From: Ectobius pallidus
Lineage: Eukaryota > Arthropoda > Insecta > Blattodea > Ectobiidae
NCBI GenBank assembly: GCA_964059195.1
Contig: CAXKWD010000007.1
Coordinates: forward strand, 62,806,705-62,870,704
Reading direction: 5' to 3'
Length of the DNA: 64,000 bases
The position numbers and the translations under genes were made by a program. This document shows, piece by piece, positions 21,654 through 32,293 of this stretch. The first letter of the stretch is position 1, and each line of letters starts with the position of its first letter. The notes under the pieces are model-generated. The model made no database searches, was not told where the DNA came from, and saw only the letters and a program-made list of their open reading frames with translations.

Positions 21654-21879
21654 TGTTCACTGCTTTCTTGATGTTCGCTGTGGACCGGAATCCCCCGATG
21701 TCTCGAATCACTGCTGCACGACGCTGTCCTGAGTTGCGAAGTTCAGGGTTGCTGGAACTCACGAACCGACCGACGCGGAAGCAATGATGTGTGAGACGAA
21801 TTCGAGAAACGGCATTTGCGAATACAAGTATGCAATAAGTATGATTGTACCAATATGATCCCGCCCGTTAAGGACCAAA
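21654..21879 (-). other. BEL leader cut off from its gag
   Basis: This is the part of the BEL 5' leader on the LTR side of the gypsy insertion. It begins with TGTT, the right copy of the gypsy target duplication. The minus strand next to the BEL LTR reads TGGTCCTTAACGGGCGGG (21860-21877), the probable primer-binding site two bases after the LTR. Confidence 0.7.
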
Positions 21880-22800
21880 TGATAGGGAATGGAACGAAAA
21901 CCCGGTCCGAGAGGAGCAAATGTTAGGGTTCAGGTTCTAGAGGAACAAATGTTCGGGACGTAGTGAAACAATGTATGTGCAATACATAGGAAAATTTCTC
22001 TGAGAAGCGGAGGACCATTTAGAGCAAGAGTGGACTATATCACGAGGACACTGGGTACAGAGATCTCAGGAATCATATTGGTTTAACAATCTAGCATGTA
22101 ATGAAAAACTTTGCACTTTATTAATACTTGTAAACACTCGAAGAAATAATATATATGAACACTGAATAATAATTAAAGAAACACGTTGAAACAATGAACT
22201 GGAAATTGGCGCGAATAGTGTTGCACCATTGGAAGTAATTTAGTAAATTTTGTATTTTACCAATGAGTTATATCTCAAATTAAAGGTAATAAAATTTACT
22301 GTAAATTGAATATATTTAAAGTTATTAGCACTTGATTGTTCACGTAATATAGCTTCTTGGTTAACTGATGACGTCACACGCTATGTACTTACGTGGAGCT
22401 TGCAAGTGAATCTAATGCACTTTGAATATTAAAAAATGCGTAAATTATATTGGATAATTTACTTGGATTGAATAAAACTTGAAATGAAGTTTATTCCTAC
22501 GATTTCTAGTATGAATACAAAGGGCGCGAAGAGGCCTTTGTTACTAGTAAATCAGAGCAGTATCAGAATGCGACTTGTCCGTGTAACTGCAGGCTTAATA
22601 CAGATGAGGCTTCCTGACGCTCTTCGAGGTGTCCTTACAGGGGGAATACCCGTCACAAAGAACTCGTGATCAGGATATGATGTAATATACGCCTACTCAA
22701 CTTAATACTTGGCGCAAGAAAATCTAGCGGATGATTTGAATTAAAACTATTCACTGCACATAATAAATATGCTGGAAAAAACCCTTAGCTTGCGTGAACA
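21880..22800 (-). repeat. 5' LTR of the BEL element
   Basis: Partner of 9204-10124. It is followed by the GGAGG target duplication at 22801-22805. Confidence 0.92.
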
Positions 22801-22805
22801 GGAGG

Positions 22806-22905
22806 TAAGAAAGGAAGGTCATTTCAATCGATGTTACAGCACAGTATTTACAAAGATATGTAGGCCTACCATTGTTCATTCTTCAAATAGATCCCACCTG
22901 TCTCT
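22806..22905 (+). repeat. Duplicated repeat unit, copy B (right half)
   Basis: Continues copy B of the 8471-8745 repeat after the BEL insertion, from AAGGTCATTTCAATCGATG to AGATCCCACCTGTCTC, and is then interrupted by a Helitron. Confidence 0.65.
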
Positions 22906-22918
22906 CATTATCTATCTA

Positions 22919-23757
22919 TCTCTATATATATAAAAGGCTTTATCCTGACTGACTGACAGGAATCAACGTACAGCCTAAACTATAACAGGTACAGACTTGG
23001 AATTTTGACAGTACCTTCGTTTCATAATGTAGGTGCTCACTAAGAAAGGATTTTGAAAAATTCTGATTTTAACTGCCAAAATTTAAATGTTTTTGAAAAT
23101 ACTTAACCCCTTTTTACACAGAATTATCCAAACAAATTCACAGAACATATTGTTGCCAGTTGTATCAGGTGGGTTTGGATTAAATGAAATGGATGTTTGA
23201 CAAATTAGAGAAGGTATCATTATAATTCATATTATCTGTATTAATAAAAGGAATTGTCCTTGATGTCCAGCGAAATCTACTGAACGCAGAGATCTGAAAT
23301 TTTAAACATAGGTGGGCTGAAGGGTCGGAAAATGCACCTCCAAGCCGGAATTTTAATTTTAGTTTTCGTTCGTGAGTTATGAGTGAAAAACAGGCAAAAA
23401 ACGTGCATTTTGTGCGTTTTCAAAACATAAATTTTCAGTTATACATTTCAATGTCAAATCAATTACAGTTGCCTTTGGCTATTTTTGTCATACCTTGGAA
23501 ATTAAACTTTCGCGATCGCTTGAATGTTGTAAGCCCTAAATATGGTCAAACGTTTTATTTGGACGAATCTCACTATACAGAGGTTTTCTGGGCCAAGAAA
23601 CTCGAATCTGAGGTCGCTTTTACCAGACGATGCTATCTAATCATGGTATGTAGTCCACGTGATTTTGGTGTTAATAAATATAATGATTTTACTATTATGC
23701 TCTTAATTTTTAATTTTTGAAATAATGATCGCGGGCGAAGCCGCGGGCACATGCTAG
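22919..23757 (+). mobile_element. Non-autonomous Helitron
   Basis: Begins TCTCTATATATATAAAAGG after an A (22918) and ends with a GC-rich hairpin (CGCGGGCGAAGCCGCGGGC) and CTAG before T (23758). These are the A|TC...CTRR|T rules for Helitrons. A 113-codon frame inside it has no recognisable motif. Confidence 0.85.
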
Positions 23758-24103
23758 TATATATATAAAAGGCTTTGCCCTGACTGACTGACTGACTGAC
23801 AGGAATCAACGTAGAGGCTAAACTATAACAGGTAGAGACTTGGAATTTTGACAGTACCTTCGTTTCATAATGTAGGTGCTCACTAAGAAAGGATTTTACA
23901 AAATTATGATTTTAAATGACAAAAATTAAATGTTTTTGAGAATACTCAATCCCTTTTTACACAGAATTATAAAATCCAAATCACAGAACATATTGTTGCT
24001 AATGGTATCAGATGGGTTTGGAAAAAAAAAAAATGCAAGTTTGACAATTAAGAGAAACTATCAATATAATTTATGTTATAAATAAATATTAAAGAATGTA
24101 AGG

Positions 24104-25079
24104 TATGGTATAAACCTGGACGGAAAAAGACTGACTAACCTGCGATTCGCAGACGATGTAGTTATATTCGGTAAATCACCAAAAGAATTGCAATCAATGC
24201 TTCAGGAACTAAACGTAAGAAGTAAATCAGTGGGCCTCTCCATGAACATGACTAAAACAAAAGTGATGACTAATGGCCCCCAAACTCCGATCACAATCGA
24301 GGGAACGCAAATACCATATTTAAATGAATACATATACCTAGGCCAATTAATATCCTTTGATAACGGCATGGACAGGGAAGTACACAGACGAATCACACAG
24401 GCATGGAGAGCGTTCTGGTCTCTGAAATTTGTGCTTATGGATAAAAAACTCAGCAGAACACTAAGAATAGAAGCTCTACAATCCTGCATCTACCCGGTGA
24501 TACTCTATGGTTGTCAAACATGGGCGCTGACATCGACACAGAAAAAGTTACTACAGGTATGCCAGAGGAAAATGTTAAGAAAAGTCCTAGGCATAACATT
24601 GAGGGACAGAATCCCCAATAGGTCTACTACACTAATCCAGTCAGCAAAAATGACAGATATCGCTCACCTAGCAGAAAGCACTAAATGGAGATGGGGTGGC
24701 CATGTTTCAAGGTTGGTGGACGATAGATGGACATACAGGAGTACCATATGGGACCCCAGACAAGGAAGAAGGCTGCACGGAAGACCAAAAAGGAGATGGG
24801 AGGACCTTTTCAAGGATAAAGTGGGCCAACAATGGACCAGGGTACACCCAAAAGAAGAAACGAGTGGAAAGAACTGGGGAAAACCCTGAACAATACGCAA
24901 GACTAAGTGCTTAAGACCAAGTGTTAAAGTTCAAGTGTACATGACGCTCAAAATCACAAACAACTTCACTAGCGCGGAGTAGCTCGCCGTGCTAGATAAG
25001 AGGAGCTAAACCCTTCTTAGAAGGCCTTTGCCCTACATGGGACATGATAAACTTATTTTATTTATTATTTACTTATAAT
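24104..25079 (+). mobile_element. 5'-truncated LINE inserted in the Helitron
   Basis: The left-edge Helitron copy reads straight through the point where this block begins (AAAGAATG) and ends (GAAAATAATGCAG), so the block is an insertion. It starts inside a reverse transcriptase and ends in an AT-rich tail (TTATTTTATTTATTATT). Confidence 0.75.
24110..24889 (+). pseudogene. Non-LTR reverse transcriptase, C-terminal fragment
   Basis: Continuous reading from LRFADDVVIFG (RT catalytic box, near 24140-24175) through MNMTKTKVM, YLGQLISFDNG and LYGCQTWALTSTQKK to RRWEDLFKDKVGQQW. This is the palm and thumb end plus C-terminal tail of an insect endonuclease-reverse transcriptase of RTE-like type; the endonuclease and the first RT motifs are missing. 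There are no internal stops across about 250 codons, so it is a fairly young truncation. The clade assignment is from general pattern only. Confidence 0.8.
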
Positions 25080-25155
25080 CCACGAAAATAATGCAGTCAC
25101 ATAACTTTCTCTACCTTGGACATAGAGAAAACAATATGAGGTATGGTAATATGGT

Positions 25156-25712
25156 ATATAAGGTCTCTCCATGTGCAGAATATGGAATACAGATCATATG
25201 GAATCACCTAACTGTTGCGCAGGTAGAAAGAATCTAGAGTATAAAGGCCAAATACCTGAAGAAGGCATTAGGGCTCTCCAAGTACACCCCATCAAGGATG
25301 GTATATGAGATGGCAAGGGAGACTTTTTACTTGGAGGATTTGAGACTGAAACACTTGCTGCCATCTACTGACAACTCAGAAGAAGCTCTCTGCAGAAGAT
25401 GAGAAAAGAGGAAAGAAATAGACCGAGACTTTTATGGGACGACTGCAATGATAGACAGAAATTGGACAAAAGCTAACTTTGAAATGAGACATATGTTTAC
25501 ACGCTACGCAGTGCATGGATTTCATTACAAGATATGCACCGAGAAGAAGTGGCACAATCCATGTGAGAAATGTGTATGTGAGCTGTGCGGGAAGAGATGT
25601 GAAAAGTACCATCTTGAAATGTGCACAAGGAGAAAGAGATCGCTCAAGGAGTATGCAACAGAGCAGTAAACTCTTATCATAAAAATGCTCATTTGAGTGC
25701 GATTTCCTAATT
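25156..25712 (+). mobile_element. Second LINE fragment in the same Helitron
   Basis: The left-edge copy is continuous across this site (GGTATGGTTATATGAATC), so this block is also an insertion, 5'-truncated within a reverse transcriptase tail of a family different from the fragment at 24104. Confidence 0.65.
25180..25669 (+). pseudogene. LINE reverse transcriptase C-terminus with zinc motif
   Basis: The + frame reads IIWNHLTVAQVERI, a stop, then KKALGLSKYTPSRMVYEMARETF, a second stop, then WTKANFEMRHMFTRYAVHGFHYKI and CVCELCGKRCEKYHLEMC, ending in TAA at 25667-25669. The last motif has the Cys/His spacing of the C-terminal zinc knuckle found in several insect LINE polyproteins. At least two stops show it is dead. 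Confidence 0.65.
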
Positions 25713-26101
25713 ATATTATTATATTGCAGGTTTTTGGAGAGAGAAGTATGAAAGTGATATTGCTTTCTGTTTAATTTCATCCCCAAAACAGTTTTATGGT
25801 AACATGAGAGTGAGAAATAAAATTTTATGTTACAGGAATTTCTGTTTCTTCTTATTTGAACCCCTACCAGGCTTGCTGTGTACAAGCGATGGGATGCAGA
25901 ATTCTACATCCTCTATGAGCCATAAAAAAACTATATCAAGCGTTTTCTGAGGGAATAGTTTGAGTGTAATAAGTCGTTCTTCCTATTTCAGATTATAAAT
26001 ACCTATATAAGGACCTAGAATTTAAAAATCGAAAGTTCTTCATAAGTTCATTTCCAATTACAAAATAAAAAACCCAGTCGATGCCGGGTCTTTTAAGCTA
26101 G

Positions 26102-26782
26102 TTAATTATATTCAATTAGCTTTTGGCCCAGATATAAAAAATATGATACATTATGCTGATCTCCATCTTGGAAAGAAAACAGTGGTTTTCTCACTTTACA
26201 TCTCCTTCACGGCCGGTTAGCATCTTACTGTGGTAAAAGTCGAAACCGAGCACGGGGCAACGAAAGTATGACATTACCGGGATAAACTAAGCAACTTTAC
26301 TGCGCTATTCTGAATACCGAGTTTGGTGCACTCTGTCATTAGTTTTAATGAATATGATACAGGATGAAATAGTGGCGATGAGCTCTCTTGTAAACATTTT
26401 CAACATCTTGTGTAAATAGGTGAGTTTATGTTTCTTATATATCTTACTTCATATATGATTGTAGCAGAACGTTATAACCGTACACTGGCACTGCTAACTG
26501 AATTCCATTTCTTAGCAGAATCTTGCCTGCACAAGCGCTGCAGAGCAACTTCTTGGTGGGACTGTAGTATGGAGTATCTGGCAGTAGATGGCACTTTAAA
26601 GCACCCTTCACAATCTGGGAAGCCCCCCCCCCCCCAAAAAAAGTGATGTTCTCTATGAAAACAATGGATTGTATTTGCAAAAAAAGTTAGCAGATGACAA
26701 AGCAATTGCAATACTGATTGGAGAGATTACTCGCTTGAAGTTAATGATTTAGGAATACTTCAAATTAATTTCACTTTTTACT
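26102..26782 (+). other. Unassigned stretch with a poly-C run
   Basis: Nothing recognisable. A run of C followed by A lies near 26623-26642. Short ORFs on both strands have no motif. Confidence 0.4.
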
Positions 26783-26970
26783 AAGTGCCAGAATGGTACT
26801 TTCTAAGATTACTGCACATGGTGGACAGAAAAAATGTCTGTCTATACGTGCGATAACTCAAATATGCTTCATCAGAATTTTATGAAACTTATTATAGACA
26901 CTTATAACGTCCATAGGACGAGCCCTATTGATTTTGGACCAAATCGGTTGACCAAGTAATGACCAATTAA
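26783..26970 (+). repeat. Dispersed repeat, copy 2 (pair with 6410-6800)
   Basis: AAGTGCCAGAATGGTACTTT and the following landmarks repeat those of 6410-6790 in the same order, with a shorter middle. Confidence 0.5.
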
Positions 26971-27289
26971 TGGTCACATGCCCATGGCAAATTATCACTA
27001 AGCCTATATGTATTTCCACAGACATCAGTTTCATGTACAATGAATTACCATAGGGATCCTGAATTACAGTCACAGTTCAAAGCTGTATAGGTTTACAATT
27101 GGGGATTGGAAAATAAGAAAAAAGAATAAACACATTAGTCTACCAATCATAATAGAAAGATTACCTGATCACTGAACATTTTCATTGAAAGTATAAATGA
27201 TGATGCAGTATACTCAAAGAATCCTTAATGATGTTAATCAGAATGTGTTTGATTGTTTCCTGAGTGATGCCCAAACTATATAGGATGTT

Positions 27290-27745
27290 TCATGTGAATT
27301 TAGTCAGGCCTCGTCCACTTCCAAACAGTAGTCCAACCACTTCACAGTTTTCGGTGCTGGTGTTGTATTTTCACTAAGGTAAGGAATGCATGGATCATAA
27401 ATATTCTTCTTTTCTTCATGAACTTCCTTTACCTGTTCAACATCATGTTCAATTCCAACAGTTCGATCAAGGATTACACCTGTTTATGAGTATGGCGGTG
27501 AATAGTAACAATACCAGCATGTCATATGGATCTTATAGGTGACAAATAGTGGACTTCTTCAAAGACCTGCCCATTTACTTCTTTTAATACTGCTCCCAAA
27601 GATGATCTTATGTGGTGGTGGCAGCAAGTGTTTCTTTGTAGTTCATCTTTCTTGAAAAATCCTAGTACATGTCCATGTGTTTCTTTCTCACCACAGTCTG
27701 GATGATGCATGGCTAACTCGCTCGTTGACAGTTGTTTGCCCATTT
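27290..27745 (-). pseudogene. Decayed LINE C-terminal region
   Basis: The minus strand reads HHPDCGEKETHGHVLGFF, then ELQRNTCCHHHIRSSLG and QVFEEVHYLS, and in a shifted frame GVILDRTVGIEHDVEQ and VHEEKKNIYDPCIPYL. This order is that of the extended C-terminus of insect LINE polyproteins (a C..C..H zinc motif, then a conserved tail). Stops and frame changes show decay. Confidence 0.5.
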
Positions 27746-27842
27746 CCAGATGAGCCAGAAACTAGAAATTTAGCATACTTATAGCTTGTAGCTTGCAATT
27801 GACGGAAATATTCCTATATGACCAATTTTTAAATTTTTACCC

Positions 27843-29477
27843 CAGTTCTAAACAAGCAGTGGTAACGTACAGACGTGTGGAAGAGGTGCGGAGTGAATTA
27901 GGGAAAAAACGACACAAGGGACATGGCCATCGAAATCGAAGTATACAGAATGAGGATAGGCTCATTTGGGTCAAAAAGGAGAGCAGGGACCAAAGGAACA
28001 GTTAGAGAAGATCAATCTGTCATGGCAACCTGGGCCCTAGTGATCATAGTGCTGCTGATAATTGGAGGGGTGGAAATGAACCCAGGGCCAGGAGTTTCTG
28101 AAGAGGTCATCAAAAGCCTTGAAAGAATGGAAGAAAGAATAGTTAATAAAATAAATGGGGCAACAAAAGAAGTTAAACAAGAAATTAGAGAGGAAATAGC
28201 AAGAATGAAGACAGAAGTGGAACAACTGAAGTCAAGAATCGAGAAGATAGAAAATGCAGATCGACAGCTAAATTTAATTTTCCACGGGGTTAAAGAGAGA
28301 AAAGGAATTAGTGCCCTGCAAGAAGTCCACGAAATATTAGAAAACAAATTGGAAGTGCAGATCCAGGGATGGGAGTTCCTTACGGCTCACAGGGTCGGGA
28401 AAACTACAGGAAACAGAGTCATTATTGCGAAATGTGCATCCACTCAAGTGGTTTTTGCCACACTGAAGAGATCTTACAAATTGAAAGGGACGGCAATATA
28501 TATTAACAGAGATCTATCTCCGACGGAGAAAATTACAAGGAGGAAATTAGTAGAAAAAATGAAGTTTGAAAGGAATAAGGGTAAGAAGGCGACCATTCGA
28601 AATTTACAGCTGTATGTGGATGGGAGGAAGATAGATATAAGGAACAGCGCGGAAACGAACAGCACGAGTGCTATGACCTCGACAGCTGAATCTGCGGAAT
28701 TAGAGATTGAGAGGACACGTGCAGAGGCTCAGGTTAACGAACATCGAAACCTGAAGGAACGTGCACCGACGTCACCAATAGGTGACAGCAGACAATCAAC
28801 AGCTCAGCCGAACGAGAAGCCAAACACGTCATCTGTGACGCAACGATTCCAGATTCCTCGGGGGCCTTGGAGCAAGAACGCACCTAGTGACATCAATAGT
28901 GAAAGCAGTGAGGAAGAACTACCAATTATCACTAGAAGCCGTAAAAAATTAAATATGTTTCAAACGGGAAAACGTAGCTAGGGAGGCCACAGTTAAATCA
29001 GTGTGTCAGTAGAAGTTAAAAATTAGAAAAGTGAAGTTAATAGTGTGACAGAAGAGAGTTTAATAACCAAGAGCAGATATGAGCTTAATAACATTTATTA
29101 AAGCATAACGTAGTTAAAGGAGGGTTACGACTTAGAATTATCCAGTGTTTAAATGTCATGTAATCACACGTCTCCATCGTACAGGTAAGCGAGTGCCCCG
29201 TAGATTATTTTCTCTAGGCAGTTCACAAAGAGTGGTGAAGGCTTGAACTAACAGCAGCGGGAATAGTGTGCAGACCCAGTTGTTTACGTAAACAAACTTT
29301 AACGTTTAAATAGAGACACGTTGAACTGCTGTGCGATATATTTTAGTAATGTAATGCACTGAAATGGATCCGTCAGAAACCATAAGGTAGGTACGGATCC
29401 ATCTCTAAAGTGGAAATTTGGGCTGATGTAAAGTTGTTGTTTAGAACAAATAAATTCATATTCATATTCATATTCAT
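27843..29477 (+). mobile_element. ORF1-only LINE derivative (half-LINE)
   Basis: Flanked by perfect 12-bp duplications AAATTTTTACCC (27831-27842 and 29478-29489). It starts with a GC-richer leader (CAGTTCTAAACAAGCAG), carries one ORF1, and ends in a simple tail of ATTCAT repeats. No endonuclease or reverse transcriptase is present between ORF1 and the tail. The intact ends indicate that a short RNA was copied whole rather than 5'-truncated. Confidence 0.8.
27923..28981 (+). CDS. LINE ORF1 protein with 2A-like motif, coiled coil and RRM-like domain
   Basis: The open frame has 352 residues from ATG 27923; a second in-frame ATG at 28022 would give MATWALVIIVLLIIGG directly. Residues about 36-48 are hydrophobic, then GGVEMNPGP (about 48-56), matching the 2A consensus D(V/I)ExNPGP except for G in place of D. 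Residues about 60-95 are a charged coiled coil (ERMEERIVNKIN to LKSRIEKIEN). The middle (LNLIFHGVKE, WEFLTAHRVGK, IYINRDLSPTEKITRRKL) matches the RNA-binding ORF1 domain common in insect CR1/L2-like LINEs. The C-terminus is low complexity and polar. It would bind element RNA and chaperone it. No ORF2 follows. Confidence 0.75.
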   Translation: MAIEIEVYRMRIGSFGSKRRAGTKGTVREDQSVMATWALVIIVLLIIGGVEMNPGPGVSEEVIKSLERMEERIVNKINGATKEVKQEIREEIARMKTEVEQLKSRIEKIENADRQLNLIFHGVKERKGISALQEVHEILENKLEVQIQGWEFLTAHRVGKTTGNRVIIAKCASTQVVFATLKRSYKLKGTAIYINRDLSPTEKITRRKLVEKMKFERNKGKKATIRNLQLYVDGRKIDIRNSAETNSTSAMTSTAESAELEIERTRAEAQVNEHRNLKERAPTSPIGDSRQSTAQPNEKPNTSSVTQRFQIPRGPWSKNAPSDINSESSEEELPIITRSRKKLNMFQTGKRS

Positions 29478-29897
29478 AAATTTTTACCCTTTGAAAACAC
29501 CAAAAATGGCAGATGCAACTTGAAGGTCTTTGTAGACCTTCTTTGGAGGCTTATGGTAGCTAAATGGTAAGTCAAATGAAAACACTTATTGCACCAGCAG
29601 TAATGGATTTTGAGAGATCTACAAGTTCAATCCTATGATTTGTTTGTCGTATCTCCATCAGTTATACCTTAGATTGATTTAGATTTTTTTTTATTTGAAG
29701 TAAGTTTTTCTATATTTCCCTCACATTATGTACTTTTTGACACACTTATAGGACACGTGGAATCATAGAATTTAGCAGGTATATTGGCACTTACAACAGC
29801 CATAAGCCTGCAAAATTTGGTGTTTCTAGGTGCCCCACAAGTATGGAAAAATTGACTGGATAGCCGTGTTGTCATTCACATCTACAATAGTCTAGAT

Positions 29898-30146
29898 CAG
29901 CATTTCTCAACCTTTTTGAACCCGAGGACCACTAAAATGCCTAAAAAAATTTATGGACCCCTAATTTTTACATCCCATTTTTAAAAGAAGACCTATATTC
30001 TTAATATCTGGGGTATTAATTATAGGTCATTATAACGAAATATGTGAAAAAATTTTACTTCTTTACTTTCCACTTGCTTTATATTTTTAAATTATGTCTG
30101 CGGACCATCTGCACCATCTTCGCGGACCATAGGTTGAGAAACGCTG
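29898..30146. mobile_element. hAT-type MITE
   Basis: Inverted ends CAGCATTTCTCAACCTTTTT (29898) and GGTTGAGAAACGCTG (ending 30146) are flanked by perfect octamers GTCTAGAT (29890-29897 and 30147-30154). Non-coding, 249 bp. Confidence 0.88.
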
Positions 30147-30154
30147 GTCTAGAT

Positions 30155-31380
30155 CACCCACTTTCTACTAACATTGATGTATAGGCCTACTCACAGGTAG
30201 AAACTTGGTTGACACACTTATAGCTTTTAGTCTATAATAGATGAGTATATTTTTAAAAAGATCAGATTTGTTATTTTTTACCCTCCAAAATAAACATTGA
30301 AATTTTTTGACTGTGTATTAGTATGGCTTCAGATGTTTTGACAAAAATAAAGGAATAGGCCTATGCCTATTGTTGACATGAGGAATTTGCTGTAAATGCT
30401 AGTTATCCCACTTATTCCTTCATATATGTTTATCAAACTTTCTCAGTAAACTGGTCTAAAACTCAGTAGTTTCTTAAATATGGCCTATTAACTCCATTTG
30501 CCACTTTGTTATATCAGTTTACCTGATTTTATTTTATCAGTTTACTTGTAGAAAAATAATTTAGCATTACCTGTGCAGTGTTAGAAATATTTTAATGCAG
30601 TAAAAGGATGTAAACTTAACATAGACAGAAATCTAAATTTGAAATGTAAAAGATAAATGTAACTCGCCCCTTATGCTCCGACCACTGCGTTTCTATGGCG
30701 ACCACACACTTGTTATCTCAGCACTCCTGACCGTTCCTTCATTCGACAGTACCAACCATACCAAATACCAGCTACCAACCCTTGCATCAAAATGACAACC
30801 GACCATACCACAATCACCTCTGCATATAGTCTAAATAATGCATAACACTAACTACATAGTTAAGTGCACGAAGCGAAGGCAGCAGCAGAAGCGAAGCGCC
30901 CTTGCATTTTCGAATAATGTACGATACACTGTTTGTAGGTTTCGAAAATGTGGCATATTATATATTCCAGAGGTTTGTCAGCCTGTCACCTTTTGTTTAG
31001 TGGTATGACGTCACATCACCAACATCCAATCACGAGTTTCTTCGTAATATGAGGACAGAAGAATTCGCTAGATCGTGGTATAAAAGAAAGTGCATCGCGA
31101 GGTGTGGTGGGAGGGAACATTCATCCCAAGGTGCGACTTAAATTTATTTTTCCGTACCTATCAAATGGAATATCATAAGTTAAATCCAATGAGTAGGTAT
31201 AGAGAAGAAATTTTTTTTTAAATCGTTAAATTATGTGGTTCCTCCGTACAAGTTAATTACTGTTAATTACTTCTAGTTTTTTATACTAAATTAGTTGGGA
31301 AAACATTGTGACATGTAAATATATTACAAATTAAACATTTCAATACAAGTAAGAATCAGCTTGAAAAATTTTATGTCATA
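30155..31380. other. AT-rich intronic stretch
   Basis: Contains TAGGCCTA twice (about 30182 and 30356), the GTTTACCTGATTTTATTTTA motif shared with the 7040 and 50600 repeats, and at about 30666 a CGCCCCTTATGCTCCG stretch related to the inverted ends at 31834. A TATAAAAG at about 31078 stands alone. No gene is seen. Confidence 0.4.
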
Positions 31381-31437
31381 ACCTGGATTTGAACACGGAT
31401 CTTCGGCTCTACCATTGAGCTACCATGACAACATGCC
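31381..31437 (-). repeat. tRNA-like sequence, probable SINE head
   Basis: The minus strand reads TGGTAGCTCAATGGTAGAG (A-box-like) and GTTCAAATCCAGG (B-box-like) about 20 bases later. The variable middle is short, so it is a degenerate tRNA relative, not a functional gene. Confidence 0.4.
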
Positions 31438-31833
31438 AGTACGACATCAAATTCCTCAACTGATTCAGAAGACAATTCACACTGAACTAGAATAAATTTT
31501 GACTGGAGAAATTTCTCCGATCAAACTAGTTTATCTCAGTTCAAGGGGCTGTTTTCTTATTTGAGACACAAGATTAGCTCATTATAAACATAATATTAGG
31601 CCTACCTGTATGGTTACGATAAATATCAAGAAAATACACAAAAGACAACTTCATACATTTCTAGCTATAACGTAGTTGTGCATATATAGGCTATGTTAGA
31701 CTCCTCATAATGCAGTGTAACATAACTCTACAACATAACCTGTACGTTATCATCTCATTCCAATTTTCAAATATCTTGTGAGGATAAAAATGATGAATTT
31801 TGTTGTGATTTAATGCTGGTGAAATCCAAAAAC

Positions 31834-32293
31834 AGATCACCCCTTAAGCTCCGCCCACTCCAGCTGTTGCGATCCTATGATGACGGCCCGCTAGTCCTTT
31901 TCGTGCTCTACCAAAGCATTTGCACTAATTACTATAATACGAAAATAACCCTAGCACCACAATTGCAATTAATAAGAAATTATCATTCTTTGCCATTTCA
32001 TGCAGCTCTCTAAACTTAAATACAGGAATTCTCGCTTCACACCACAATGATCACTCGATGGCGTAGTGGTAAAACGACTGGCTATCATGCTAGCGGTCCC
32101 GTGTTCGGATCTCTTTAGGTTCAGAGTAGGAATAGGTAGGTAAGGTAAATGAGAAAAGGGACTGAACAGTAGAAAGGGGAAAAAATAAAAATTTTCCAAA
32201 TTTTCAACACTGCTAAACGAGAGACATCTAGGCGACTATGGTGGAACTACTAGGAAGTCTCGAGTGGGAGGAGCTTAAGGGGCGACCTGTTCC
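31834..32293. mobile_element. Small inverted-repeat element, family unknown
   Basis: ACAGATCACCCCTTAAGCTC at the left and GAGCTTAAGGGGCGACCTGT at the right form imperfect inverted ends. No convincing target duplication was found. A tRNA-like segment lies inside. Confidence 0.45.
32047..32115 (+). repeat. tRNA-like sequence
   Basis: TGGCGTAGTGGTAAAACG matches an A box and GTTCGGATCTC a B box, with ACTGGCTATCATGCTAG between them at anticodon-arm spacing. It probably marks a tRNA-derived SINE or an old tRNA copy. Confidence 0.45.

Larger units (their letters stand above)
9204..22800 (-). mobile_element. BEL/Pao LTR retrotransposon, gag-only, interrupted by a gypsy element
   Basis: Two 921-bp LTRs (9204-10124 and 21880-22800), both beginning TG and ending CA, are flanked by GGAGG (9199-9203 and 22801-22805). 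A primer-binding-like TGGTCCTTAACGGG on the minus strand follows the 5' LTR after two bases. After subtracting the nested gypsy (12908-21653) and one TGTT, the element is about 4.8 kb with a leader, one gag ORF and about 650 bp before the 3' LTR. Protease, reverse transcriptase, RNase H and integrase are absent. I counted five differences between the LTRs, which indicates a recent insertion. Confidence 0.9.
23758..26101 (+). mobile_element. Second Helitron, head-to-tail, with two LINE insertions
   Basis: TATATATATAAAAGGC follows the preceding CTAG immediately, then TGACTGACTGACTGAC. The sequence is collinear (inverted) with the left-edge copy 674-1, except for two extra blocks at about 24104-25079 and 25156-25712. 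The 3' end has ACCCAGTCGATGCCGGGTC and CTTTTAAGCTAG before T (26102), a plausible Helitron terminus. The initial TC is missing at the junction. Confidence 0.7.
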
